Shown here: piece after piece, positions 1 through 7,077 of the stretch
How positions within the stretch are numbered: position 1 is the stretch's first letter
Layout: the number at the start of each line of letters is the position of its first letter
Origin: T1Sed10-7 sp046540855
GTDB taxonomy: Bacteria > Actinomycetota > Nitriliruptoria > Nitriliruptorales > Nitriliruptoraceae
DNA length: 10,914 bases
Assembly (NCBI GenBank): GCA_046540855.1
Contig: JBKHEJ010000085.1
Coordinates: 1-10,914 of the forward strand
Reading direction: 5' to 3'
Position numbers and translations under genes: made by a program
Notes under the pieces: model-generated
Seen by the model: only the letters and a program-made list of their open reading frames with translations
Databases searched by the model: none
What the model was told of the DNA's origin: nothing

Positions 1-562
1 GCCGCACCGGCACGGGCGGGGTCGGCATGCGACCCGCCGGGCCGTGCACGCCGACGGCGTGGCTGCGACCGGACGCGAGCGCAGCCACAGCGGCGGCGCT
101 GGAGGTCGATGCCGCGACGACCCGCAGGCCGACGGTCGACTCGAGCAGCCGGGAGGCGAGCCCGAGGATCGGGTCGCAGCCGGCGACCACGGCGGCCGGG
201 CGCTCCACGTCGAACAGCTGCGCAGCCCCGCCGCGGACCTGGGCGTCGGCGGCGGCCCAGCCCTCCCCCGACCTCGCAGCGGGGACGCAGACGAGCTGAT
301 CACCGACCCTGGCGACGCGCACGAGCGACCCCTCGGCGGGGGACTCCAGCACCCCGACCACGTCGCGGGTGTCCGGGGCGAGCAGCTCCTCCACCGAGGT
401 CCCGAGAGCCGCCGCGAGGCGGACCGCCGCGTCGACGCGGGGCAGGTGACGATCGGCCTCGACGGCACCGACCAGCTGGCGACTGACACCGGCGAGCTCG
501 GCCAGCTGGACCTGGGTCAACCCGCGGCCGAGACGCAGGCTGCGGACCCGCTCGCCCAGCAC
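1..562 (-). CDS. XRE-type helix-turn-helix regulator fused to a PBP-like ligand-binding domain (C-terminus outside window)
   Basis: This is the N-terminal 187 codons of a one-component transcriptional regulator. Residues about 5-60 form an XRE/Cro HTH: LTQVQLAELAGVSRQLV, followed by EADRHLPR and the closing LGTSVEELL. From about residue 68 a second domain begins that resembles the periplasmic-binding-protein-like family PF12727, with VRVARVGDQLVCVPA, a GCDPILG signature at 128-134, and a VHGPAGRMPTPPVPVR stretch just before the window edge. In this family the PBP-like domain is thought to bind a small ligand (sometimes annotated as molybdate-related); the ligand here is unknown. I chose the GTG at 562 because a perfect GGAGGA lies 6 nt upstream; a GTG at 580 would add MDGGAE but lacks such a site. 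It follows E2 in the same direction after 127 bp and has its own promoter, so it may control itself and perhaps the dehydrogenase genes. The domain call is firm; the regulon is inference. Confidence 0.85.
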   Translation of the reverse strand, partial: MLGERVRSLRLGRGLTQVQLAELAGVSRQLVGAVEADRHLPRVDAAVRLAAALGTSVEELLAPDTRDVVGVLESPAEGSLVRVARVGDQLVCVPAARSGEGWAAADAQVRGGAAQLFDVERPAAVVAGCDPILGLASRLLESTVGLRVVAASTSSAAAVAALASGRSHAVGVHGPAGRMPTPPVPVR

Positions 563-568
563 CTCGGC

Positions 569-574
569 TCCTCC
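569..574 (-). promoter_or_regulatory. Ribosome-binding site that sets the regulator start
   Basis: On the minus strand GGAGGA lies 6 nt before the GTG at 562. This near-ideal Shine-Dalgarno favours GTG 562 over the in-frame GTG at 580, which would place the site inside the coding sequence. Confidence 0.7.
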
Positions 575-632
575 GTCCACCCACGCGCGCGCCCGCGATC
601 CAGGGAGCCCGCCCCGCGACCGGCCCGCCAGG

Positions 633-662
633 AACCTAGCCGAGTGTCGCAGATACTGGCAA
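633..662 (-). promoter_or_regulatory. Sigma70-like promoter of the HTH-PBP regulator
   Basis: The minus strand reads TTGCCA (662-657, one mismatch to TTGACA), an 18-nt spacer, then TAGGTT (638-633, matching TANNNT). Transcription would start near 626 and leave a leader of about 64 nt before the GTG at 562. It lies in the E2-regulator gap, one of the few A/T-containing stretches of the window. Motif match only; no expression data. Confidence 0.5.
643..657. promoter_or_regulatory. Operator-like inverted repeat inside the regulator promoter
   Basis: AGTGTC-GCA-GATACT is an inverted repeat with 6-bp arms, one mismatch and a 3-bp centre. It fills most of the spacer between the -35 and -10 boxes of the regulator promoter; its last base overlaps the -35 box. 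A bound repressor would block RNA polymerase, so autoregulation by the HTH protein is the simplest reading, but this is inferred from position alone. Confidence 0.4.
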
Positions 663-668
663 CACCGG

Positions 669-690
669 GGAGGCGGGTCGCGGTGCCTCC
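669..690 (-). terminator. Weak hairpin at the end of E2
   Basis: GGAGGC (669-674) and GCCTCC (685-690) can pair as a 6-bp stem around a 10-nt loop. The stem touches the E2 stop codon and no T-run follows on the minus strand, so it is at most a weak or factor-dependent terminator, or an mRNA 3'-end stabiliser. Confidence 0.25.
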
Positions 691-2066
691 TAGGTGGTCA
701 GGAGCAGGGCGTTCGGGTCAGCGAGCGCGGTAGCGAGGTCGGCGACGAAGCGGGCGGCGTCCGCCCCATCGACGACCCGGTGGTCGTAGGCCAGGGAGAT
801 CGGCAGTCGTAGCTGGACCTCGGTCCGGTGCGCGTCAAGGTCACCGGTCACGACCTGTTCGAGGCGGGCGCGGCCCATCCCGAGGATCGCGACCTGGGGG
901 GGTTGGATCAGCGGGGTGAAGCCGGTGCCTCCGAGCGGTCCGATGTTGGTGATGGTGAAGGTGCCGCCGCCCAACTCCTCGCGGTCGAGGTCACGGGCCC
1001 GCGTGCGGGCGACCAGGTCGCTGAACCGGACCGCGAGGTCGAGCAGGGGCGTGTGGTCGACATCGCGCACCACCGGGACGAGCAGACCGTCCTCGCTGTC
1101 CACCGCGATCGCGAGGTGGTAGTGGCGCTTGAGCACGACCTCCTCGGCATCGAGGTCGAGGCTCGCGTTCAGACGTGGGTGGCGTGCGAGCACGCCCGCC
1201 ACGGCCTTCATCACCAGCACCAGCAAGGTCAGCTCGCCACCGGCCTCCTCGACGCGCGGGGCCTGCTCCCGCCGCCACCGCTCCAGAGCGGTCACGTCCA
1301 GGACATCGTGGTGGGTGACGTGCGGGATCTGCTGCCACGACGCCGCGACCCGACGCGCGGTGGTCCGCCGCACCCCGCGCAGCCGGACACGCTCGACCGG
1401 ACCCCACCGCTCGTGCTCGTCGTCTTCGGGTGCCGGTTCGGATCGGTCCTCAGCGGCGGCCTCGATGTCGGAGCGGGTCACCCGCCCATCCTCACCGGTC
1501 GCCTCCACCTGCGCCAGGTCCACCTGCAGCTCACGCGCACGCCGGCGGGTGGCGGGCGAGGCCGGGACCGGTCCGCCCCGGTCCTCGTCCCCGCCGCGGT
1601 CCTCGCCGTCGTCCGCACCGTCGATGTGATCGGTCGCGGTCGACGAGGACGGCCCCGCGTCACCGCTCGTCGGCTCCTGCTCCGGGAGCTCACCGACCGC
1701 GGCAGCCCGCCCACCGTCGCCGTTGCCATCCGACGGCTCCTGCTCCCGAGAGGTCTCGCTCTCCGGCGCACCACCGTCGGTCTCATCCTCGCCGCTCGTC
1801 TCCTCGGTGTCCCCGGCGGCGGCATCCTCCGCACCCGAGACGCTCAACAGGACGTCACCGACCTCGACGACGTCGCCCGCGGAGACCGCCACCTCCTCGA
1901 CCTCGCCGGTGTAGGGCGACGGCAGGTCGGTGGTGGCCTTGTCCGTCTCGACCACCAGGAGCGTGTCTCCCTCGTCGACGTGGTCCCCCACGGACACCGC
2001 CACCTCGACGATCTCGGCCTCGAAGATGCCCTCTCCGGGGTCGGTGAAGGTGACCTCGCGTGCCAT
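690..2066 (-). CDS. 2-oxo acid dehydrogenase E2: dihydrolipoamide acyltransferase
   Basis: This is the 458-residue core acyltransferase of a 2-oxo acid dehydrogenase complex; it carries the acyl group on lipoyl-lysine and passes it to CoA. One lipoyl domain (about 1-78) has the modification site ETDKAT at Lys43. A peripheral-subunit-binding domain follows at about 168-203 (PASPATRRRARELQVDL, then GRVTRSDIEAA). The catalytic domain (about 225-458) contains SLAYDHRVVDGADA, with the conserved His429-x3-Asp433-Gly434. The linker at about 79-166 is odd: roughly a third Asp/Glu with Gly and Ser, instead of the usual Ala/Pro-rich hinge. The ATG is 2 nt beyond the E1-beta stop, and its GAGGAG lies in the last E1-beta codons, so translation is coupled. 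The substrate (pyruvate versus branched-chain oxo acids, pdhC versus bkdC) cannot be settled from sequence. Confidence 0.93.
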   Translation of the reverse strand: MAREVTFTDPGEGIFEAEIVEVAVSVGDHVDEGDTLLVVETDKATTDLPSPYTGEVEEVAVSAGDVVEVGDVLLSVSGAEDAAAGDTEETSGEDETDGGAPESETSREQEPSDGNGDGGRAAAVGELPEQEPTSGDAGPSSSTATDHIDGADDGEDRGGDEDRGGPVPASPATRRRARELQVDLAQVEATGEDGRVTRSDIEAAAEDRSEPAPEDDEHERWGPVERVRLRGVRRTTARRVAASWQQIPHVTHHDVLDVTALERWRREQAPRVEEAGGELTLLVLVMKAVAGVLARHPRLNASLDLDAEEVVLKRHYHLAIAVDSEDGLLVPVVRDVDHTPLLDLAVRFSDLVARTRARDLDREELGGGTFTITNIGPLGGTGFTPLIQPPQVAILGMGRARLEQVVTGDLDAHRTEVQLRLPISLAYDHRVVDGADAARFVADLATALADPNALLLTT

Positions 2067-2068
2067 GG

Positions 2069-3049
2069 CTACTCCTCACGCAGCGCGGCGCGTGCCGCGC
2101 GCTCGATCCGGTCCGCGTCCGGGAGGTAGGCCTGCTCGCGAGCGAAGTAGGGGACCGTCACGTCGTAGCCGGTCACACGACGGATCGGCGCCTGCAGCCA
2201 CCAGAAGGACCGCTCCAGGAGGCGGAAGGCGACCTCGCCCGCAGGCCCGAAACTGCGGTGCGCCTCGTGGACGATCACCGCCCGACCGGTCCGGCGGACC
2301 GACTCGGTGAAGGTGCGATCGTCGAGGGGCGAGAGGGTCAGAAGGTCGACGACCTCGGCCTCGATGCCGTCCTCGGCCAGTTGCTCCGCGGCCTGCACGG
2401 TCCGAGGCAGCATCGCGCCGTAGGCGATGAGGGTCACGTCGCCCCCCTCACGGACGATGCGCGAGACGCCGATGGGAACGGTCTCCTCCTCGTCCGGCAC
2501 CTCCTCCTTGAGCGACCGGTAGATGGCCTTCGGTTCGAAGAAGACCACGGGGTCCGGATCCCGGATCGCGCTGACGAGCAGGCCCCGGGCCACCCGGGGC
2601 CCGGAGGGCACGACCATCTTCAGTCCGGGCACGTGGGCGTAGAAGACCTCCTTGCTCTCCGAGTGGTGCTCCAGCGCCTTCACCCCGGCGCCGTAGGGCA
2701 TGCGCGCGACCATCGGCACCTCGAACCGCCCCCGCGAGCGCCACCGCAGCCGGGCGGCGTGGCTCTCGAGCTGATGCATCGCGAAGGAGGCGAAACCGGA
2801 GAACTGCAGCTCGCAGACGGGGCGGCAGCCACCCACCGCGAGCCCGATCGACGTCCCCACGATGGCGGACTCCGCCAGCGGCGCATCGAAGACGCGCGTC
2901 GGGCCGAACCCGTCCTTGAGGCCCGCCGTGACGCGGAACACCCCGCCCGTCTGCGCGACGTCCTCGCCGAGCACCAGCACCGAGTCGTCTGCGGCCATCT
3001 CCTGGTGCAGGGCGAGGTTCAGCGCCTCGATCATCGTGCGTTCAGCCAT
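2069..3049 (-). CDS. 2-oxo acid dehydrogenase E1 component, beta subunit
   Basis: This is a 326-residue transketolase-like beta subunit of the thiamine-diphosphate-dependent E1 heterotetramer that decarboxylates a 2-oxo acid. Visible motifs are VLGEDVAQTGGVFRVT with the cofactor-activating Glu29, PLAESAIVGT at 57-66, the HHSES active-site region with His128/His129, PGLKMVVPSGP, FEPKAIYRS, and the C-terminal-domain segment DLLTLSPLD. The length is normal for the family. The frame stays open upstream to an ATG at 3127, but MAERTMIEALNLAL matches the family N-terminus, and a GGGAGGG site precedes the ATG at 3049. That ATG overlaps the E1-alpha stop by 8 nt, so the two subunits are translationally coupled, as expected for a fixed stoichiometry. 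Substrate could be pyruvate or branched-chain oxo acids. Confidence 0.93.
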   Translation of the reverse strand: MAERTMIEALNLALHQEMAADDSVLVLGEDVAQTGGVFRVTAGLKDGFGPTRVFDAPLAESAIVGTSIGLAVGGCRPVCELQFSGFASFAMHQLESHAARLRWRSRGRFEVPMVARMPYGAGVKALEHHSESKEVFYAHVPGLKMVVPSGPRVARGLLVSAIRDPDPVVFFEPKAIYRSLKEEVPDEEETVPIGVSRIVREGGDVTLIAYGAMLPRTVQAAEQLAEDGIEAEVVDLLTLSPLDDRTFTESVRRTGRAVIVHEAHRSFGPAGEVAFRLLERSFWWLQAPIRRVTGYDVTVPYFAREQAYLPDADRIERAARAALREE

Positions 3050-4139
3050 CGCTGCTGCCCTCCCCGCGCGCCGCCAGGAACCCCTCGCGCTGCTCCTCGA
3101 GGTAGGCGGGCCGTTCGGCGTAGACATGGTCGAACATCACCGCCGGGTCACCGAGCTCGTCCATGAGTTCCGAGGCTCGCGCCCACGCCTGCTCGATCGC
3201 ATCGGCGACCTCCTCCTCCACCGCGTCCACCTGCTCGGTGCTGAGGAGTCCCTCGTCGACGAGATAGCGACGCAGGCGCTCGATCGGGTCCTTCTCCCAC
3301 CAGCGCTCCTCCTCGCCCTCATCGCGGTAGGTGGACGGATCATCCGCCGTGGTGTGCACGGACAGGCGGTAGGTCACCGCCTCGATCAGCGTCGGCCCAC
3401 CACCCGAGCGCGCACGCTCGACCGCCTCGTGGGTCGCGGCGTACACCGCGAAGAGGTCGTTGCCGTCGACCTGGAGACCGGGGATGCCGTAGGCCACCGC
3501 CTTCTGCACGAACGTCGTCGCTCCGGTCTGCTGGCCGGTGGGTGTGGAGATCGCGTACTGGTTGTTCTGACACAGGAACACGACCGGGGCGCCGTGGACC
3601 GATGCGACGTTCACGGCCTCGTGGAAGTCACCCTCCGAGGTCGCTCCGTCCCCGAACGAGACCAGCACGACCTGTCCGGTCCCGCGCAGCTTCGCGGCGT
3701 AGGCCAGGCCCGTCGCGTGCGGCACCTGGGAGGACACCGGGACGGAGATCGGCAGGTCGGTGCTGTCCTCGGCGGGTTCGGCCCCTTCGTTGTAGCCGGC
3801 GTCGTAGAGCAGGAGCGCTTCCATCGTCGTCCCCCGCCACAGCGCCATCGGGGCCTCGCGGTAGGAGGGCACGAACCAGTCGGTCGCCTCCAGCGCGCTG
3901 ATGGCTCCGAGTTGCGCTGCCTCCTGGCCGATCGTGGGCGCGAAGGTCCCGATCCGGCCCTGGCGCTGCAACCGCAGCCGCCGCTCGTCGAAGCGCCGGC
4001 CGAGCACCATCGCGCGGTGCAGATCGACGAGCAGCTGGCCGTCGAGCTCAGGTAGCAGGTCCTCGTCGATCCGGCCGTCGGCGTCCATGATCTCGAGCCG
4101 CTCCAGCCGGGCCTCGAGCGCTACCTCTGTCCTCGGCAT
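3042..4139 (-). CDS. 2-oxo acid dehydrogenase E1 component, alpha subunit
   Basis: This is a 365-residue subunit carrying the thiamine-diphosphate motif: GDGATSEGDFHE begins at 163 and ends with QNN at 191-193, the standard GDG...NN spacing. Other family marks are GRIGTFAPTIGQEAAQ (61-76), VPSYREAPMALWRG (90-103), AISTPTGQQT, and the phosphorylation-loop-like HTTADDPSTYR (262-272). These resemble both the Bacillus-type pyruvate dehydrogenase alpha subunit (PdhA) and actinobacterial BkdA; the HTTADDP loop leans slightly towards the branched-chain type, so I give no symbol. The ATG has AGAGGGG 5 nt upstream. It is first of the tightly packed E1alpha-E1beta-E2 trio and lies 129 bp beyond the flavoprotein stop, a gap large enough for a separate promoter, though I see no convincing -35/-10 pair there. 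Confidence 0.92.
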   Translation of the reverse strand: MPRTEVALEARLERLEIMDADGRIDEDLLPELDGQLLVDLHRAMVLGRRFDERRLRLQRQGRIGTFAPTIGQEAAQLGAISALEATDWFVPSYREAPMALWRGTTMEALLLYDAGYNEGAEPAEDSTDLPISVPVSSQVPHATGLAYAAKLRGTGQVVLVSFGDGATSEGDFHEAVNVASVHGAPVVFLCQNNQYAISTPTGQQTGATTFVQKAVAYGIPGLQVDGNDLFAVYAATHEAVERARSGGGPTLIEAVTYRLSVHTTADDPSTYRDEGEEERWWEKDPIERLRRYLVDEGLLSTEQVDAVEEEVADAIEQAWARASELMDELGDPAVMFDHVYAERPAYLEEQREGFLAARGEGSSDG

Positions 4140-4204
4140 GGCATCCCCTCTGCCGGTCGCACCATGACCGTGTTCGACCGTACGGAACGGGACGGGACCG
4201 CTCT

Positions 4205-4218
4205 CGGCCGAACGGCCG
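4205..4218. other. Hairpin in the flavoprotein-E1alpha gap
   Basis: CGGCC-GAAC-GGCCG forms a 5-bp G/C stem with a 4-nt loop about 50 nt after the flavoprotein stop. The gap (4140-4268) also contains an 8-bp palindrome CCGTACGG at 4178-4185. No T-run follows the hairpin on the minus strand. It may be a processing or factor-dependent termination point separating the flavoprotein transcript from the E1-E2 transcript, or it may do nothing. Confidence 0.25.
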
Positions 4219-4268
4219 TGACTGCTCGGTGCGGGGCGCTCGGATGGCGGCCGGGGTGCCGGGTGCGG

Positions 4269-5666
4269 TCAGCTGACACCACGCTCGGCCTCGAGGAGCC
4301 GGAGCCAGACCTCGCTCGTGGTCGGGAAGGCGGGCACCGCGTGCCACAGCGTCTCCAGCGGGACCGCGCCGACGATCGCCACGGTGGCGGCGTGGAGCAG
4401 CTCACCGACCCCTGGCCCGACGAAGCTCGCGCCGACGACCACCCGGCGTCGCTGGTCGATGACGAGCGTGGCCGCGCCGTACCCGTGCCCGTGCAGCGCA
4501 CCACCGGCCACGGCGTTCGGGTCCGAGCGGACCGTGCGGACGTCCATGCCCGCCTCCCGGGCCGCGGCCTCGGTCACGCCGACGGCGGCGACCTGCGGGT
4601 CGGTGAACACCACCTGCCCGACCGCGGTGTGGTCCGCCCAGGCCGTCACGTCACGGCCGGCGAGGACGTCGCCGACGATCCTCGCCTGGTACTTGCCCTG
4701 GTGGGTCAGCAGGGCGCGACCGTTGACGTCACCGGCGGCGTACAGCCACCCTCCGGCGACCCCGTCGACCGCGAGGCGGTCGTCGACCGCGAGCGAGCCG
4801 CCCGGCTCGAGGCCGACGGTCTCCAGGCCCAAGCGGTCGGTGTTCGGCGTCCGTCCAGCCGCGACGAGCAGCTCGTCGGCGACCAGCTCCTCGCCGGCCG
4901 CGGTGGTGACGGTGACCGGACCGTCCTCGCCGTCGCGGGTGAGCGAGTCCACGGTCGTGCCGGTCCGCACGCTGATGCCCTCCGCCTCGAAGGCCTCCCC
5001 GAGCAGCGTGCCGACCTCGGGCTCGTAGGGCATCAGGAGCCGGTCCGCCATCTCGAGCACCGTCACCGTGGCCCCGAGCCGCGCGAAGCCCTGCGCGAGC
5101 TCGCAACCGACCGGCCCCCCACCGAGCACGAGCAGCCGGTCGGGGATCCGCTCGGCCTGGGTGGCTTCCCGGTTGGTCCACACCCGGGTCCGGTCGAGGC
5201 CATCGATCGGCGGGAGCGCGGGCCGTGAACCCGTCGCGATGACCACGCCACGGGTCGCGGTGAGCTCACGGACCCGGCCCTGCTCGTCGCGGACCTCGAC
5301 CCGCCGTTCACCGGCCAGGCGCGCCGTGCCGCGTCTGAGGTCCACCCCGAGCTCCTCGAGCCAGGATGCCTGCGCGCCGTCGTCCAGCTCATGGGTCCAC
5401 TCGTCCCGGCGGCGCAGCACCTCCCCAGCGTCCAGCTCACCGGACACCGCGGCGGCGGCACCGGGCACGCGACGCGCGGCCGCGACCACCTCCGTCGGGT
5501 GCAGGAGCGACTTGCTGGGGATGCAGGCGAAGTACGAGCACTCACCGCCGACGAGCCGCTCCTCCACCACAGCGACGGTGAGGCCGTGGTGGCGGGCGTA
5601 CCAGGCGACGTTGGTGCCCGTCGACCCGGCACCGAGGACGATCACGTCGTAGAGGTCGGTGCTCAT
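4269..5666 (-). CDS. FAD/NAD(P)-dependent disulfide oxidoreductase, lipoamide-dehydrogenase-like, lacking the catalytic His
   Basis: This is a 465-residue class-I flavoprotein disulfide reductase. The FAD-binding GAGSTG is at 12-17, the redox pair Cys43/Cys48 in GGECSYFACIPSK (40-52), the NAD(P)-binding GGGPVG at 182-187, the second FAD motif LYAAGDVNG at 308-316, and a dimerisation domain from about 350. Classical E3 has GGTCLNVGCIPSK and a C-terminal HPT..E with the proton-relay His. Here the equivalent stretch is AFPTTSE (446-452), with Phe447 at the His position. Related actinobacterial proteins with ECSY..C and a Phe/Tyr-Pro-Thr ending are usually annotated only as NAD(P)/FAD-dependent oxidoreductases. 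Its position before E1alpha suggests E3, while its active site argues against normal lipoamide activity. The ATG has AGGAG 6 nt upstream. Family call sure, substrate unsure. Confidence 0.88.
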   Translation of the reverse strand: MSTDLYDVIVLGAGSTGTNVAWYARHHGLTVAVVEERLVGGECSYFACIPSKSLLHPTEVVAAARRVPGAAAAVSGELDAGEVLRRRDEWTHELDDGAQASWLEELGVDLRRGTARLAGERRVEVRDEQGRVRELTATRGVVIATGSRPALPPIDGLDRTRVWTNREATQAERIPDRLLVLGGGPVGCELAQGFARLGATVTVLEMADRLLMPYEPEVGTLLGEAFEAEGISVRTGTTVDSLTRDGEDGPVTVTTAAGEELVADELLVAAGRTPNTDRLGLETVGLEPGGSLAVDDRLAVDGVAGGWLYAAGDVNGRALLTHQGKYQARIVGDVLAGRDVTAWADHTAVGQVVFTDPQVAAVGVTEAAAREAGMDVRTVRSDPNAVAGGALHGHGYGAATLVIDQRRRVVVGASFVGPGVGELLHAATVAIVGAVPLETLWHAVPAFPTTSEVWLRLLEAERGVS

Positions 5667-5741
5667 GCCTGGCTCCTGGTCCGGCAGCAGGTGGTCGAAC
5701 GGGCTCTCGGCGCAGGGTCCCCGGGTGCGGCCGCGAGGCCC

Positions 5742-6608
5742 TCAGCCCTCACCGAGCAGGGCACGCAGACGGCTCGCGTCGCGGGGCGCGTGGCCGTCCT
5801 TGTCGTTGTTGAAGGCGACGTAGACGTCGCGCTCCTTGCGCGGCGGGGGTTCGCGGTCGGTGATGCGCTCGGCGTCCGCCGGCTCCTCGGCGGCACGCCA
5901 GCGCGCGATGCGCTCCGCCCAGGACCGCAACTGCTCCTCGCTGTAGCCGCTCGCGTACAGCGCGCCTGGACCGTGGAGCCGGGCGTAGACGAACCCGGCC
6001 GTGACCTCCTCGGTGGTCGGCCAGGCCGTGGCATCGGAGATGGCGAGGGCGACCCCGTGGCGGCGGGCGATCGCCACCATCTCGGGACTCAGCCAGCTCG
6101 GGTGGCGGACCTCCAGCACGTGCCGCATCCGGTGGTTGCCACCCGGGCCGTAGGCGACGTCGCTCACCCGGTCGTCGTGGCCACGGGCGAGCTCGGCCGC
6201 GTGGTCGGTGTCGTGCGGCAGCGCGGCGAGGAAGCGCTCGATGCGGTCGGCGTCGAAGTGCCGCTGCTCCGGCAGCTGCCACAGGACCGGCCCGAGCGCG
6301 CTCCCGAGCTCCAGGATCCCGGAGGCGAGGAGGTTGGCCAGGGGGGTGCGGACATCGGCGAGCTTCTTGTCGTGGGTGATGAAGCGGCTCCCCTTCACCG
6401 CCAGCACGGTCCCGGAGGGGACGGCGTCCCGCCAGGCGGCGAAGCGCTCGGGCGAGGCGAGCCGGTAGAAGGTCGCGTTGATCTCGATCAGGTCGAAGTG
6501 CTCGCCGGCGTACCCCAACTCGTCGCGCTTGGGAAGATCGTCCGGGTAGAAGCTGCCACGCCAGCTGTCGTAGTCCCAGCCCGACACACCGATCCTGACC
6601 CGTCCCAC
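5742..6608 (-). CDS. DUF72 (YecE-like) family protein
   Basis: This is a 288-residue protein of PF01904, a TIM-barrel family of unknown biochemical role. The signatures are present: RIGVSGWDYDSWRGSFYP at 5-22, EINATFYRL at 42-50, HDKKL at 79-83, VLWQLP at 108-113, LEVRHPSW at 165-172, ARLHG at 209-213, and the closing VYVAFNNDKDGHAPRDA at 262-278. It seems to carry a charged, Pro-rich insertion at about 239-260, just before the FNND motif, compared with the usual spacing. Translation starts at GTG 6608, with GGAAGG 6 nt upstream. It lies 60 bp after the SpoIIAA-like gene and 75 bp before the flavoprotein, all in one direction, so cotranscription is plausible. No function can be named from sequence. 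Confidence 0.9.
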   Translation of the reverse strand: MGRVRIGVSGWDYDSWRGSFYPDDLPKRDELGYAGEHFDLIEINATFYRLASPERFAAWRDAVPSGTVLAVKGSRFITHDKKLADVRTPLANLLASGILELGSALGPVLWQLPEQRHFDADRIERFLAALPHDTDHAAELARGHDDRVSDVAYGPGGNHRMRHVLEVRHPSWLSPEMVAIARRHGVALAISDATAWPTTEEVTAGFVYARLHGPGALYASGYSEEQLRSWAERIARWRAAEEPADAERITDREPPPRKERDVYVAFNNDKDGHAPRDASRLRALLGEG

Positions 6609-6668
6609 GTCCCGCCTTCCGCCCTCGGCCGCCCGGGCCCGGCGCTCAGGCTCCCGGCGCCTCGTGGC

Positions 6669-7022
6669 TCACTCGAGCCACGCCCAGGCCTCGGTCTCGT
6701 CGTCCGGCGCGAACGTCCGCACCTCGACCGGCGCGGCCTCGGCGGCCTTGCCCAGCAGCCCGGTGAGCGTGCCGTCGGTCACGACCGCGATGCGCTCGAC
6801 GTCGTCGCGGTTCTCCCGCACGAAGCGGAGCCGCTCGTCGAGGGCGGTGAAGAAGCTGGACAGCTCAAGGTCCGTGAGCCGGAACAGCACGCGGATGGTG
6901 CCGTGCTTGGCGATCTCGTCGCGCAGCTCGCTCGCCAGCTGCGTGTACTCCTCGGCGGAGACCTCACCCCCGAGGGAGTAGCCGATGAGATGATCGTGGC
7001 TCTGCTCGAGACGACGCATCAT
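6669..7022 (-). CDS. SpoIIAA-like (STAS/SEC14-type) small protein
   Basis: This is a 117-residue protein matching the SpoIIAA-like family PF11964, a small alpha/beta fold related to STAS and SEC14 domains. Diagnostic stretches are GGEVSAEEYTQLASELRD, IAKHGTIRVLFRL, the aromatic/helical FFTALDERLRFV, VERIAVVTDG, and the ending EVRTFAPDDETEAWAWLE. No signal peptide or membrane segment is seen, so it should be cytoplasmic. The frame is open further upstream, but that part is low-complexity Arg/Pro sequence; the ATG pair at 7022/7019 follows AAGGA at a fitting distance and gives the normal family start. It is the first gene of the minus-strand series and diverges from GH65. Its partner or ligand is unknown; proteins of this family are not reliable anti-sigma antagonists. 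Confidence 0.85.
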   Translation of the reverse strand: MMRRLEQSHDHLIGYSLGGEVSAEEYTQLASELRDEIAKHGTIRVLFRLTDLELSSFFTALDERLRFVRENRDDVERIAVVTDGTLTGLLGKAAEAAPVEVRTFAPDDETEAWAWLE

Positions 7023-7037
7023 GGGGGTTCCTTGCCT

Positions 7038-7057
7038 CGGCGACGGTCGGCGACGGC
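7038..7057. repeat. Two tandem copies of a 10-bp unit in the SpoIIAA-like leader
   Basis: CGGCGACGGT (7038-7047) is followed at once by CGGCGACGGC (7048-7057). It lies between the candidate promoter and the start codon of the SpoIIAA-like gene. Low complexity in G/C-rich DNA could also explain it. Confidence 0.45.
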
Positions 7058-7077
7058 TGCCCCCGACCTCCGCTCTC

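Noticed and set aside
44..733. Plus-strand frame of 229 codons at the left end
   Set aside because: The minus strand here encodes a clear HTH plus PBP-like domain with a good start site; the plus frame is its shadow.
3050..3127. Longer E1-beta start at ATG 3127
   Set aside because: The extra 26 residues are Ser/Arg-rich, lie wholly inside E1 alpha, and do not resemble the family N-terminus; ATG 3049 has a good ribosome-binding site.
828..4055. Three long plus-strand frames (828-2129, 2060-3166, 2862-4055)
   Set aside because: They oppose E2, E1 beta and E1 alpha, overlap one another, and translate to biased sequence without family signatures.
6633..6642. CCGGGCCCGG palindrome in the SpoIIAA-DUF72 gap as a terminator
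   Set aside because: It has no loop and no following T-run; short self-complementary G/C words are expected in this composition.
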